Assembly: GCA_028641055.1 (NCBI GenBank)
Contig: CM054061.1
Location: 34,874,421-34,938,420, forward strand
DNA from: Alopecurus myosuroides
Lineage: Eukaryota; Streptophyta; Magnoliopsida; Poales; Poaceae
Direction of reading: 5' to 3'
DNA length: 64,000 nucleotides
The notes under the pieces: generated by a model
Told to the model about the DNA's origin: nothing
The model's database searches: none
What the model saw: the letters and a program-made list of their open reading frames with translations, nothing else
Made by a program: the position numbers and the translations under genes
Part shown: piece after piece, positions 12,926-23,328 of the stretch
Layout: every line of letters begins with the position of its first letter
How positions within the stretch are numbered: position 1 is the first letter of the stretch

Positions 12926-13146
12926 ACTATACAAAAAGAGTAAGTATATATTTCAGATCCAATTCATTAAAATTGCACATGCATAATAATATTTAAACAT
13001 ACGATAACATTTCTAGCATTCTTAAATTTCTAAGAGCATGTCTAACGGACCCCTTATATGTTTTCGCCCCCTAAAAGCATGTCTAACAGACCCCTTATGT
13101 TTTCGCCCCCTAAAACGCGTGTACAGGGTTTTGGACATTTTCATGC

Positions 13147-13635
13147 ATAGCCTGGTGAGTTACTATAAAATCTTCTTTTTTACAAGTTTGTCCGAGTATT
13201 TTCACTGCCTCGTTCTCTTTTGTTTTTCACCTGTTCCTGCGTGCTACAGGTCATACCAGAGTGGTTTCTGAACTATTTTGGAGGAAAGATACCAGGAACT
13301 GTCAAATTACAAGCCCCTAATGGTATTGCATTTGATGTTGCAGTTATGGAGAACATGAACAGAACAATCCTCAAGTATGGGTGGGCGGAACCCATACTTG
13401 AGGATTATTCTGTTCATGTTCTCCATAACTCTCCAACATCAAATGCAATACCATTAGGGGCTTGTAATTTGACAGTTCCTGGTATCTTTCCTCCAAAATA
13501 GTTCAGAAACCACTCTGGTATGACCTGTATAGCAGGCAGGAACATGCGAAAAACAAAAGAGAATGAGGCAGTGAAAATACTCCGACAAACTTGAGGAAAC
13601 CCCAAAAAAGAAGATTTTTTAGTAACTCACCAGAC
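13147..13635. repeat. long palindrome 1: B3-domain exon in inverted duplication
   Basis: Two arms of about 240 bases (13147-13382 and 13390-13635) are near-perfect reverse complements around a 7-base loop, with a 2 bp indel in the B3 exon. Each arm holds intron-like sequence, an acceptor (gtgctacag at 13241-13249) and an exon encoding PEWFLNYFGGKIPGTVKL and NRTILKYGW, which are B3 DNA-binding domain motifs of the plant REM type. A transcript would fold into a long hairpin. Confidence 0.9.
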
Positions 13636-13637
13636 TA

Positions 13638-13850
13638 ATGCCCGTGTTAGAGGAGAGCAAAGCAACACTAAAACGAAGAAAACAGATATTGCTGCTGTAT
13701 GATTGTGTTGAAGAAGCAAAGACGGGACGAAAGGTTACCAGCAAATTTGGTAACCTTTGGTCCTGTCTTTGCTTCTTCAACACCTTCATACAACAGCAAT
13801 ATCTGTTTTCTTCATTTTAGTGTTGATTTGCTCTCTTCTAACAGGGGCAT
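13638..13850. repeat. long palindrome 2, adjacent captured-exon hairpin
   Basis: Arms 13638-13739 and 13749-13850 are reverse complements around a 9-base loop (13740-13748), with a few mismatches. The arm can encode a short Lys-rich peptide (VEEAKTGRKVTSKFGNLW on the plus strand), perhaps another exon of the captured gene; I do not recognise it with certainty. It starts 3 bases after palindrome 1 ends. Confidence 0.85.
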
Positions 13851-14077
13851 CAGGGATGCCTCTTCATATCTGAATTTTAATTGATGTTGTTATTTCTAGA
13901 CAAACTAAACTCTGTCCATACTCTCAGCGCGCCCTAGCTCGCACGAGCTAGAGGGTTGGCCCTCTATATCCCCTCCCGACCCGCACATGTAGGGGTCGAC
14001 GGACCACCCCCTACCCAAACTTGTAAAAAATCGTTCGGGGTGGTCCATTTACGGGGTCTGCTAGATGGCCGGGTATA

Positions 14078-14250
14078 GCTAAAATTTCTAACATTTCTAA
14101 ACTAAAATTTCTAACATTTCTAAACTAAAATTTCTAATATAAAATTTCTAACATTTCTAACATTTCTAAACTAAAATTTCTAATATAAAATTTCTAACAT
14201 TCATAAACTAAAATTTCTAACATTTGTAAACTAATAATTCTAACAATAAT
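14078..14250. repeat. short tandem repeat, taaaatttctaacatttc type
   Basis: Repeated variants of aaaatttctaacatttctaa over about 170 bases. Non-coding. Confidence 0.75.
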
Positions 14251-14289
14251 AAAAAACAGTAATTAAGTAAAAAAAAGAAAGAAAAACAA

Positions 14290-14750
14290 AAAAGGCCCCA
14301 GATTAGGGCGAGATGGAGGCAGGCCTTTTACCTCCTCTTGGGGCAGCGGCGGGCCGGCGGCGCGGGGCAGCGACGGCACGGGGCAGCGGCGGCGCGGGGC
14401 AGCGGCGGCGCGGGGCAGCGACGGGGATCGAGGGGCGGCGCGGAGCAGCGACGGGGATCGAGGGGCGGCGCGGGGCAGCGACTGGATCGAGGGGCGGCGC
14501 GGGGCAGCGACGGGACCTAGAGGGGCGGCGCGCGGCCGAGGCGAACGGGAGAGGGCGCTAGGGGGGGTGGGTGCGCTCGACGGAGTCGGGAGCGGCACCA
14601 CAGAGGAGGATGCCGGCGGGGCGGGGGGCGGCGCGGATGCCGACGGGGCGAGGGGGCGGCGCGGGGGGACGGAAAAATTGGGCAGCCTGGCGGCGTCGAT
14701 TTGGTCCCTGCGCGCGGTCTGGAACTGAAAGGAGCGGGGACGTGTTTATA
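14290..14750 (-). other. GC-rich leader exon of the CACTA-2 second gene
   Basis: A strongly GC-rich stretch with ggggcggcgcggggcagcgac repeats. All frames are open to some degree, so protein predictions here are unreliable. By position it corresponds to the GC-rich 5' leader at 34175-34640 of CACTA-3: downstream of the internal hairpins and TATA box, upstream of an intron and the first coding exon. Confidence 0.45.
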
Positions 14751-14874
14751 TCCTATGACCCTTTCGTCCCGGTTGGTGGCAACACCCGGGACGAAAGACC
14801 CTTCCGTCCCGGTTGGTGCCACCAACCGGGACGAAAGACCCTTCGTCCCGGTTGGTGCCACCAACCGGGACGGA
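14742..14874 (-). promoter_or_regulatory. internal promoter with three sub-terminal-type hairpins (CACTA-2)
   Basis: Three perfect or near-perfect inverted repeats built on TCCCGGTTGG...CCAACCGGGA occur at 14762-14797, 14802-14838 and 14842-14874. A minus-strand TATA-like sequence (ggatataaac) lies at about 14745-14754. The same motifs fill the element's termini, where CACTA proteins are known to bind in the En/Spm system, so binding here is inferred. Confidence 0.55.
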
Positions 14875-15299
14875 AGGGCCCGGCTGGTCGCCTGCGCCAG
14901 AACCAGCTGGCCGGCGCGCCAATTGTTTTAGCGCCAAATTTTGAATATCTTACATATGTAAGTGAATAACTTCTACATACTTTCAAATTACGAAAAAATT
15001 ACAACATTAAAATTGTTTGAAATTGCGTAAATAATTCAAATCCGTTTTGGGCAAACATACTGGCTGATCCTCTTGATTGGCCTCCATCTACTATTCCTCT
15101 TTCTAGCCAGGTAATAATAAGAAATATAAAACTATTACCATTTTTCTTTCTTGATCAACTATCTCCCTTATGCTGGTAGCCACCATGCATTTACAAACCG
15201 GTGTATTAGGATCTGTAATGCACGAAACTCCTATAAACCATCCAACCATCTGCACAATCGTCATCAGAAACATAATATCAACCGATACTTACAGAATGT

Positions 15300-15445
15300 G
15301 CCTTCGGCAGGGAGGTCAATATAGGAAAGATGACAAGCACTGGACATAGGACGAAGTGATTAAGCTAGCCAAGGGTGTTGAGAAATATGGCGCTGGGCAA
15401 TGGAAAAAGATCGAGCTTCATTACTTCTCACTACCTGACGGAGAA
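15300..15445 (+). pseudogene. captured SANT/Myb (telomere-repeat-binding-like) fragment
   Basis: The frame reads RKDDKHWT, a TAG stop, then DEVIKLAKGVEKYG and AGQWKKI, the conserved first helices of a SANT/Myb domain as found in plant TRF-like proteins. The stop replaces a residue after the conserved WT. Flanking sequence looks intronic. A captured and broken exon inside CACTA-2. Confidence 0.6.
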
Positions 15446-15950
15446 CCAGTCCGATCAAACGAAAATCTGAATGTATATATAGAAGTCTACTCCAAAAAAA
15501 AAAGTTGTTATTGGCAAATATGGAAGTTGTTTTATCTAGCAGATGAATAATAAAGTGGGTGTAGAACAAAACAAACGGTATCGCCATCACACAGCCCAAC
15601 CGTGGCTACTGGGTGCATATATATATGCATACCAAATGCACGGTTGGACGTATGATGGCGAATCCGGATGTTTTGTATTTGAGAGATGAACTGACCGGGG
15701 TGTATGAAGCTGGGCTATATATAGGGTCCTCTGGCTCAAAAAGTGTTGAGCTAGGGTTTTGATCCAACGGTTAAGAAACACCTCATCCAACGGCTCACAG
15801 CAGCTCGAAAGAAACACACCGTAGCCCTGATCGAACGGCTCACAACAGCTCGAAAAAAACACACCCGGATCCAACGACTCACGAGCGCTTGAAAAAACAC
15901 ACGATCCGTGTGATTCTATCTGATTGGTCCAAACGAAACCCTAATTCCCA

Positions 15951-16090
15951 TTTAGTCCCGGTTGGTTTCCCCAACCGGGACTAAAGGGATGATCCGTTTC
16001 CCAATGAAACCCTAACCCATTCAGTCCCGGTTGGTGTCCCCAACCGGGACTAAAGGGATCGATGTTTTCTTCTCGCTATATATATGTATG
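15951..16090 (+). promoter_or_regulatory. promoter of W-rich cargo gene with two hairpins (CACTA-2)
   Basis: Inverted repeats at 15951-15985 and 16021-16052 (TAGTCCCGGTTGG / CCAACCGGGACTA) precede a TATA box, ctatatatatg, at 16076-16086, which is about 50 bases before the chosen ATG at 16138. The same arrangement is conserved at 33078-33208 in CACTA-3. Confidence 0.6.
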
Positions 16091-16137
16091 CATTGCCACA
16101 CCATTGGCATAAACACATACAAACTCACCACTCTCTC

Positions 16138-16683
16138 ATGGCTTCTACCATACCCACTCTAACATTCAACCAGGCCGAGGCACTTTCCGCCTCGAACTAC
16201 CCCTGCCCGCCCGGCTACAACGTTCCCGCCGGTTGGATGCTGAGCGCCGGAGGAGTGCCGGTCCCTCCTCTTCCTCAAGGTGTGGCGCGTCGGGCGGCCA
16301 TCACGAACCACTACTACCACGAGCTCACGCCGGAGCAGCGGAGGAATCCCAGTTGGCATCCCGATAACCAGCATACTTGGGATGCCTTCTTCATCAATCG
16401 GCGTGAGAGGGCGCTCGCCAGGTATGAGGAGGACGGTCAGCCTCCTGGGAACTTTCACGAGGCCGGTCGTCGGCTATGGTGGTCCGGCCGGACTCTACAG
16501 AGCGTCATGGACTACATCAGGGCCGGCGATATCCCCCGCCTGCGCTACCCTAAGGCCCGGTCCTGGAGTCGTGATCTTCCGAGGGAGTGCAGAGCACCGT
16601 CAGACGATAGTGACGACGACAGCGGCGGCGACTACGACGACTACGAGTACATGTACTATAGGCCTAGGCAGGAGTATGACTAG
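16138..16683 (+). CDS. W-rich CACTA cargo protein of unknown function (full-length copy)
   Basis: An intronless 181-residue frame starting MASTIPTLTF. I chose this Met over one 18 codons upstream because the TATA box is only about 50 bases before it and the homologous copy at 33259 has the same start. Features: PCPPGYNVPAGWMLSAGG near the N-terminus, then a basic, aromatic-rich block with HYYHELTPEQRR, NQHTWDAFFINRRERALARY and GRRLWWSGRTLQSVMDYI, and an acidic Asp/Tyr tail. It has no signal peptide or membrane segment and matches no domain I can name. It is 3'-to-3' with the AP2 gene. Conservation between two CACTA families, with most differences being substitutions in an open frame, argues for a real protein. 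A DNA-binding or trihelix/Myb-like fold is only a guess. Confidence 0.7.
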   Translation: MASTIPTLTFNQAEALSASNYPCPPGYNVPAGWMLSAGGVPVPPLPQGVARRAAITNHYYHELTPEQRRNPSWHPDNQHTWDAFFINRRERALARYEEDGQPPGNFHEAGRRLWWSGRTLQSVMDYIRAGDIPRLRYPKARSWSRDLPRECRAPSDDSDDDSGGDYDDYEYMYYRPRQEYD

Positions 16684-16971
16684 TAGATCGATGCACTTTT
16701 GCCATTATGTACTGCTTTGTTTATTTAGATCTATGCTCTCCGTTTAGATTTAGATCCAATCTTGCCATTATGTGTACCGTGCCTTGTTTATCTATTGAAA
16801 TACATGTCCCCCTCTTTTTAACGTCTATCGAAATGCCATTAGATCTGAATCCAACAAATCAGGAAAAACCACACGGAAAACAGAAAACAGACGAGCTAGA
16901 GGGCCACTGTTTGCCGGAATACAACAAATTATTTTATTAAACAGCCAACAGAAAACAGACGCGCTAGCGCG

Positions 16972-17574
16972 CTACTCTTCGTCCTCGTCGTCGTCGGTGA
17001 CCTCCTCGTCGTCGGAGGAGGTGCATGATGGTATTTCCGAGATAGGCCCCCACCTCGGATCGTCGGAGGCCCAGACTTCGCCGGCATGGTCGGCCCGACG
17101 GAGCGCTTGCAGCGCCTTCGTCCTCGCCTCCCGAGCGGCATCTAACTCGAGGTGGCGTTCGAGGCGCCGCTCCGCCCGCTCAGCCGCGCGGGTCTGCCAT
17201 AGCTCCTCGTCGGCGCTCTCCTCACCCGGATTGTTCCGGTAGTACTCGCGGACCACGCGGTCGTCCCTGGCGTCGACTAGGCCCTGAAACGCGCGGTGCC
17301 TGAGGTGGCGGTGGTCGGCGGCAGTGACGATCTGCGGCGTCGGCGCCCTGGCCTCCGCTTCCCAGAGGGTGTGGCAGTCGCTAAAATTCATCAACGACCG
17401 CGGGCGGCCGAGGCGCCAGGCCGCCGCGTCCCAAGCGCGGGCGGCCTCCGAGGCCGTCGCAAAGGAGCCGAGGGGGATGCGGTCGTCCCCGAAGCGGATA
17501 GTCGCGGTGAACATTCCGTTCTGCCGCGATCGTACTCCGCGGAAACCGGTAGTGTTGTTCCTCCTCGGAGGCAT
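16972..17574 (-). CDS. AP2/ERF-domain protein, CACTA cargo (CACTA-2 copy)
   Basis: A single-exon 200-residue frame from MPPRRNNTTGFRG to an acidic tail ending at TAG (16972-16974). Residues about 9-65 form one AP2 domain: GFRGVRSRQNGMFTATI, IPLGSFATASEAARAWDAAA and RPRSLMNF. A long Arg/Glu/Ala helix follows, then a Ser/Asp/Glu tail. AP2 domains bind GCC- or DRE-type DNA; the target here is unknown. I chose MPPRR because this Met is shared with the copy at 32809 and a minus-strand TATA (ttataaac, 17612-17620) lies about 40 bases upstream. The longer frame beginning at 17637 is therefore unlikely. The gene is convergent with the W-rich gene, unlike in CACTA-3. Confidence 0.8.
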   Translation of the reverse strand: MPPRRNNTTGFRGVRSRQNGMFTATIRFGDDRIPLGSFATASEAARAWDAAAWRLGRPRSLMNFSDCHTLWEAEARAPTPQIVTAADHRHLRHRAFQGLVDARDDRVVREYYRNNPGEESADEELWQTRAAERAERRLERHLELDAAREARTKALQALRRADHAGEVWASDDPRWGPISEIPSCTSSDDEEVTDDDEDEE

Positions 17575-17985
17575 GGTGGTGGCACGACGGTGCGTGGAGT
17601 GGAGGTGCGGCAGTTTATAACGCGCATTCATGGCCACGCGTTACAACTCCCGCGCCACGCGGACAGACAATACCACCCATGCGCCACGCGGACAGACAAT
17701 ACAACCCTTGCTTAAAAAAAAAAGGATTCGTCCCGGGTCGTGCCACGAACCGGGACCAATGCCCATGCGCGCGCCACGTGGCCTGTGGCTAGGGATTCGT
17801 CCCGGGTCGTGCCACGAACCGGGACCATTGGCTCCCACGAACCGGGACAGATGCCCCCAGGTGGTTTCTGCTGCCTCGGGCACACGAACCGGGACCAATG
17901 CATGGCACTTGTCCCGGTTTTTGGTGCAACCGGGACAGATGCCCCCTGCCCCCCTGGACGAAAGGGGCTGTTTCCACTAGTGACC

Positions 17986-19938
17986 ACTCGTATGTTGGCC
18001 CCCACGTACTATCGTGGCGATTAAAAACCTAGAGATTCGTGCAAGGAACCTTGTAGAACCCCTTCATCTTTCCAAACCATTTTACAGAAAATACCTTTAT
18101 TCTCTACGGTCTTACAAGTTTCGTCTCCTCTCATGGTTGACCCTTTTTTACACAGGAATTGGTTATCTTTGATGAAATCTAAACCATATTTTAATACTGC
18201 ACAGTAAAGTGGAGGAAGTGCGATTTTTTTAAGAACTTTTTAAATTAATTTTTATCACTAGATCAATAAATATTCATTGTCTTAGCAATTTTAGACAGAA
18301 AAATGCAAATTTTATCACTGGGATTCAACATCTTCTGCCACGATATTGACAGAAGGCAAATTTTGCACATTTTTTTATATGGATTTGCAAGTCATAAATA
18401 CCTACAAATTTATAAGTTTAATACCCGATCCAACATTACATAGAATTTTATTCTACACAGTTAACAAAAGATACATACACAGAACATGCAAGATTTAGCA
18501 AGATTCACAGATTCATTTCTGTAAGTAGTTCTTCATAGATGATGAAAGACAATTTCTTTTCCAAATCCAAATAATCCACGGATTTAGCAAAGATTCATAC
18601 ACTGAACAATGGTGATCCATACAAGATCCACCGAATATGCATGAAAAAATCACAGATTTTTTCTAGATCCACACGATTTTAACAAAGGACAATATCCACG
18701 CAAAATTTCACATATTAATACAAGATGCACACAAAATTTGAGAAATGGTTGAAAAAACCCGTATATGCATGAAAAATCCACAGATTTATTCTAGATCCAC
18801 ACATGATTCAGACATTTTATTCAATATCCATGCACATGTTCACATATTACAAAATACACAAGATTCAACAAATGTACCAAAATATTTTTGCAAAGACCAA
18901 ACATTACAAAAAGTGAAAAACCAGAACATGAGTTCGCATTCATGGCCTATAAGCCCTAATTGATGCCATCCAGGCCTAGATCCGGGGTGTCACTCTCAAT
19001 GAATCTTCAGAAATATCTAAATAACTTACTGGATCTGAAAAAGTCAATAAAAAAGAAAGAGAAAAGATATGCCTCGAATACAGGCCATCCCTGCCTAGAC
19101 CCGGAGCTCAGCAGGCCAGATGTGTGGATCCCCGCGCGTTGGAGAACAGGGACGGCGCCTCTCTTCCTACGGCCACCACCAACTGCCACGAGAAAAAAGG
19201 AGAAGGCCAGCGAGCACCTTGCCGTCAGGGGAAAAAGGAGAAGGGGCTAGCGCTGGAGAGCTCGAGGGCGACGCATATCTGCTGACCATCGCGCCTAGGT
19301 CCTCGACCGCGCGTAGTCGTGGTCGCCATGCCCCGTCCACGTTAAGGGCGCCGATCTGGAGGAGGGAGAGGTGGTTTGCCGGTTGAGGACAGTGTCGGCA
19401 TCGTCCACGAAGCTAGGATGCGAGGGCCCCACGGCCAGGCGGCCTCATCCACGAGGAGGAGCCGCAGACGGCATCACCGCCGCCGTTCACCGTCATCGAG
19501 CACGGAGACGGTCGACTGAAGCGGCCGCCGCCATGGATACCATGCAGCCATCGAAGGAGCGGCTGCCGCCATGGATACCATGCGGCCGGAGGACGGGGAA
19601 GGCGGGTCGGTGGAGGGAACGAGAGGGAGAGCCGTGGGAGATCTGGAGGGGAGGGGCGGCGGCGGTTCGTGGGGAACAAGGAGAGAGAGGATGCGGTCGT
19701 TCGCTGTGGCTTCGTTTTGGGTATCAGAGGGGAGTCCGGGTTGATTTCAAATTTCTTTAAGGGTGCAAATACAAAACAGACTGAAGGTTTGACTTGTTGA
19801 CTCTTGCACGAATCTCCAATAAATTTAGGGTCAAGAGACACTCCTCCCCAGCCTCCTGCTATATGTACCTCACTACCTCGTCCCTCCCGAGCTATATGCA
19901 CCTCGTCCCTCCCGAGCTATACAACCCTCCGTTTCACG
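17986..19938. other. spacer: AT-rich repeats then GC-rich leader-like DNA
   Basis: From about 18480 to 18900 imperfect direct repeats of a unit containing atgcatgaaaaa...cacagatt...ctagatccacac occur about 130 bases apart. From 19100 to 19740 the DNA is GC-rich with several shadow frames in both strands and no recognisable domain. At 19865-19922 ctcgtccctcccgagctata is duplicated in tandem. No gene is supported. Confidence 0.5.
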
Positions 19939-20061
19939 ATGAGATCTGATGTGAAGATCATCCTCGTCGGCGCTGCAGGCTTCGCACTCAGCGCATCCTT
20001 CATCGGGTGCGTGGTGTGCATGGTGTGCACAGACGCCGCCGCCTCCGCCTCCGCGCGTTGA
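19939..20061 (+). CDS. possible 40-residue hydrophobic peptide
   Basis: An ATG follows two ctata(t/c) sequences at about 19858 and 19916 and opens a 40-codon frame with a hydrophobic segment (IILVGAAGFALSASFIG) and a Cys-rich end, closing with TGA. It could be the first exon of a small membrane protein or chance. It lies just upstream of duplicated segment A and is not part of segment B. Confidence 0.25.
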   Translation: MRSDVKIILVGAAGFALSASFIGCVVCMVCTDAAASASAR

Positions 20062-20310
20062 AGACGGACGTTGAGGGTCAGCGGACGTCGCCGGCCTCGG
20101 ATGAGCCGGGGCGCTGTGTCGTGGTGCCAGGGCGGCACAGTCTGCCGGCCCTCCACGTGTCGCGCTCCTCAGCGGCGGCGGTGGAGCCAGGCCGGCACAG
20201 TTTGCCGGCTCTCCGCATCGCGCCCCCCTCTACGGCGGCGGAGCAGATGGGTAGCCGGAGTCTCCCACGCGTCCACGTGGCGCGCTCACCGGGAGCCGCA
20301 GCCTCCCACG

Positions 20311-20496
20311 CTGTGGCGGAGCTTAGTGTAAGCCAGGGGGGCCACCGCCCCCCCCCCCCCTCCAGCTTTGCACAAGTTTGTGAAGGAAAAAAAAGTTAGG
20401 AGGGCTAAAATGAGATTTTTTTTAGTAAATCGCCCCCTCCAGACATTTGTAATTTGGCATTTGCCCCCCTGCAAACTGTGGCAAGCTCCGCCACTG
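20311..20496. mobile_element. hAT-type MITE in segment A
   Basis: About 186 bp with inverted ends CTGTGGCGGAGCTT / AAGCTCCGCCACTG and an 8 bp target duplication CTCCCACG at 20303-20310 and 20497-20504. The interior has a C-run and a 3'-UTR-like stretch. It sits in a GC-rich exon-like block, and the same insertion is present in segment B, so it predates the duplication. Confidence 0.75.
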
Positions 20497-21240
20497 CTCC
20501 CACGCCTAGACGTCGGCCGCCCGGTGCGTCCATGGACGCTTCGCCTCGGCCCCGACTCGGTGGAGGTGTAGGCGCTGGCGCGCCCAAGCGGCGGCGGAGC
20601 AGCCTTCCGCAGTCACCCAATGGGTAGGCGCATGATCTGATCTTGAGAGTGGGCTGCTCCAACCACTGATGAATAAGGTAGCTAGCTAGGTTCCGGCTGA
20701 GATTGTGGCTGCGGTAGCAGTAGCTAGCTAGGTTCAGGTTTTGAGTTTGTTTAGCTAGCTAGGTTTAGGTTGAGTATTGTGGCTGCGGCCGGTGGTGGTG
20801 AGCGTGCTTGGATCTGATGATCTGTATGAATAAACGGAAAACCCAAAAAAAGCTCTGAAACTCTCTCTCCGGCCGGCGTGTTTCCGTCTCGCCGTGGTGA
20901 GCTCCGGCCGGCAAGTGCGTTCCGGGTGCATCAACTGCAGAGTCGGCCAGTGGCTTCAAGGCGACCATGTGCATCGATCGAAGAAATCTTCCGCCAGGCA
21001 CACTAGTCCAGACGTGACCGCACGTACGTACTGTACTAGCTAGGTCGATCTGTGGATGTCAAATACCAAATTATACCCGTACGTTGCATGCATGCCTAGG
21101 ATCCAACCCTCATCCGATATGCATGCCAGTTGATAATCCAACTATATATAAATCACCTTAATTATTAGCCAAGCCACATGTGACGGCAGGGTATGGCACG
21201 TGGCGGGATATATAGATTGCGACTTCTCCGACGTGTACGT

Positions 21241-21509
21241 TGTTCACAATGGGGAGTAACTTAACAGTAACATCACACACTTCAATACAAATTTGCTTAT
21301 GTGGCACGTATTTAATAAAGAGAGATGTGCTTGTAGTAACTAGCTAAGTTATCGGAACATCACACACTCCAAGAAACAATGAGTCTACAGCCTCATAAAT
21401 GCATTGTTGCATGACACTACATATATGTTCCTCCCCATTGTGGAGGTAGTAACATAGTCTAGAAAAACGTGTAGGTTACTAGTGTATGTTCCTCCCCATT
21501 GTGACCAGC
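21241..21509. mobile_element. Mutator-like MITE present only in segment A
   Basis: The ends are inverted (GTTCACAATGGGGAGT on the left, TCCCCATTGTGACC on the right). GTACGT flanks both sides (21235-21240 and 21510-21515). Segment B has the uninterrupted target near 50215-50230, so the insertion followed the duplication. Confidence 0.75.
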
Positions 21510-23328
21510 GTACGTGGTCGTGTTTGGTCTTCGGAAAGGGAGAGTCAAACTTTTTCCTCTTGTGAGTTGAGCTCACATGTGTTGCGATGCACTCACCTAG
21601 CTACATCGATCGGCACTTCTGACGGTCCTTTGGACGTCCATATCCTTCTTGCTTGCATTCTATCTCTATACATCAACGGCTTTAATTAATTACATCGATC
21701 GAGTTCTGTATGTCCACCTTTTTTTTACTCCAGGTGCACCATTTTATGTCCACGGTGCACCAACAGGATTTTTTCCCCTTCAGAACAGGCGCTTTATTAA
21801 AAACGGAATTTCTAACCGCACGATGGCCATCCGACGGCGTGCGCGCAGCTCAAGTTGTTTGCTGCCCTCCTGGACCTACCCACGATCTTCTGATGAGCTT
21901 TAGTCGACCATCTCCCCTCGCCTTCCATCCTCTATGCGCGCAGGTTTGTCGTGGCGGTCGATCCCTCTCTTCCTGTACAGTCGTGGTGTGCTTTTCCTCT
22001 CTGGCGAGCAGGGGTGCTTCAATTGCTTCGGCGACGTGCTCCGGCTAAGCGTTATCCGCAGATTTGCTAGGTCATTTTTTGCGCCATGATAGTGGAGGTT
22101 ACTGTTTTCGCATTTTTGTTCCGAACTTTTTGAGGTTTTCATGCTAGTATGAAGTTACATTCGAGGGATTGTGCTTAGATGGAATAGGAATTGATACCGT
22201 GGCATATGCTGGTAGATGTTAACTACAAGATTTTTTGTTTTGGTATACTGATATTGATTGAATCCAGAGAAGGAATTTTGTTCTGAATGTTTGGTCTGAA
22301 TGTTTTCCTTCAGTTTTAGATCATTTTTGTATGTGTTCAGTAGCAATGGAACATAGATATGTATGTTCTTAAGTTAAGCAAAATGCGTGTATAAGGTGAG
22401 GTAACTTTAGGAGATAAGTAGGACATGAACATGTTTTTTTTTAATCAAACAATGTGATAGATAGTATATGGTAAAACAAGGGGGTGAATCATACTATTTT
22501 TTTTTAGATGGAACAACAACATGAATGGTAGTTTCTGCAGATTGTAGAGTTTGAAATTAAATGGGACAATTTAAGATTTGGAACAATCACGATGGTACTT
22601 TTTCATTTTTTTTTTATTTATGTTAAATAAGTTTTTCGATGGAACAAGTAGTAGGTGGATTTTCTCCAGTTTTGTTCCGCTTTTCAAAGTCATTAGTATT
22701 ATTTCACTCAAAAATGTAACATGTTTCGGAGATGGGGTTTTCATTGATAGAATTATACGCGAATTACATGAGAAGCTTACCTTCATAGCAGGACTAGTGA
22801 ACGATGTGTCCCTGATTTCTGCTTCACACCTCCGCTCGCCTGATGGCACTTTCTAAATAACATGTGCTTACGTGTTCCATTTTTCTGCTTACGTGTTCCG
22901 TTTTTACCTTATTTTTAGTAGGGATAGTGATCGATGTGTGTTTTTATGTTGTGTTTTCTATACTAGATTCTCATTCATTGGTTGAAAACACTTGTCAGCG
23001 TTTTTATTTATGTACTTTTTGGTCTGTGAAACAGGTTTCTCCAACATAGTGTGGTTTTCTTTTGACCCTAATGATGACAAAGTTTAGTAGCAGTAGGAAA
23101 TGCCGACCAAGTAGTAGTAGTAAACATTCAAGATTTAGTTGCTAAGGAAAAAAAAACCACTCTTCGAGTCACAAAATCTCCAATCCTTCTAGCTTAATCA
23201 ACCCACACGGTTGATGAACCAGTAGCAGTGAAGGTATGGTATGTTTCGTAGCTCTTTTCTTAAGCATCTTTTTTTTTTGTCTTTTTTGTTATATCCCGGT
23301 TGCTCGACAACTTCACATTTTTAATATA

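Larger units (their letters stand above)
13032..14070. mobile_element. possible nested TIR element holding the palindromes
   Basis: The sequence after 13032 (gcatgtctaacggacccc) is matched in imperfect inverted form just before 14070 (ggggtctgctagatggc), and aaatttcta precedes the left end and recurs after the right end, as a 9 bp duplication would. Because aaatttcta is part of a local tandem repeat, the duplication is not proof. A Mutator-like element with captured exons would fit. Confidence 0.35.
8638..17982 (-). mobile_element. CACTA-2: large CACTA element lacking TNP2, with AP2 and W-rich cargo
   Basis: A 9,345 bp element with inverted ends CACTAGTGGAAACAG at 8638 and CTGTTTCCACTAGTG ending at 17982, and a 3 bp target duplication ACC at 8635-8637 and 17983-17985. 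Sub-termini hold TCCCGGTT/AACCGGGA repeats (8660-8840 and 17727-17940). In element orientation (minus strand) the order is AP2 gene, W-rich gene (opposite strand), captured SANT fragment, internal promoter, nested palindromes, then the multi-exon second gene with the Ulp1 domain. I found no TNP2 transposase, so it would need one in trans. The terminal sequence differs from CACTA-1/3, so it belongs to another family. Confidence 0.92.

Noticed and set aside
14263..14986. Several 60-130 codon frames in GC-rich leader DNA
   Set aside because: All frames on both strands are open because of composition; no homology recognised.
16280..16747. 155-codon frame overlapping the W-rich gene
   Set aside because: Out-of-frame shadow; the MAST frame is conserved between the two elements and has a promoter.
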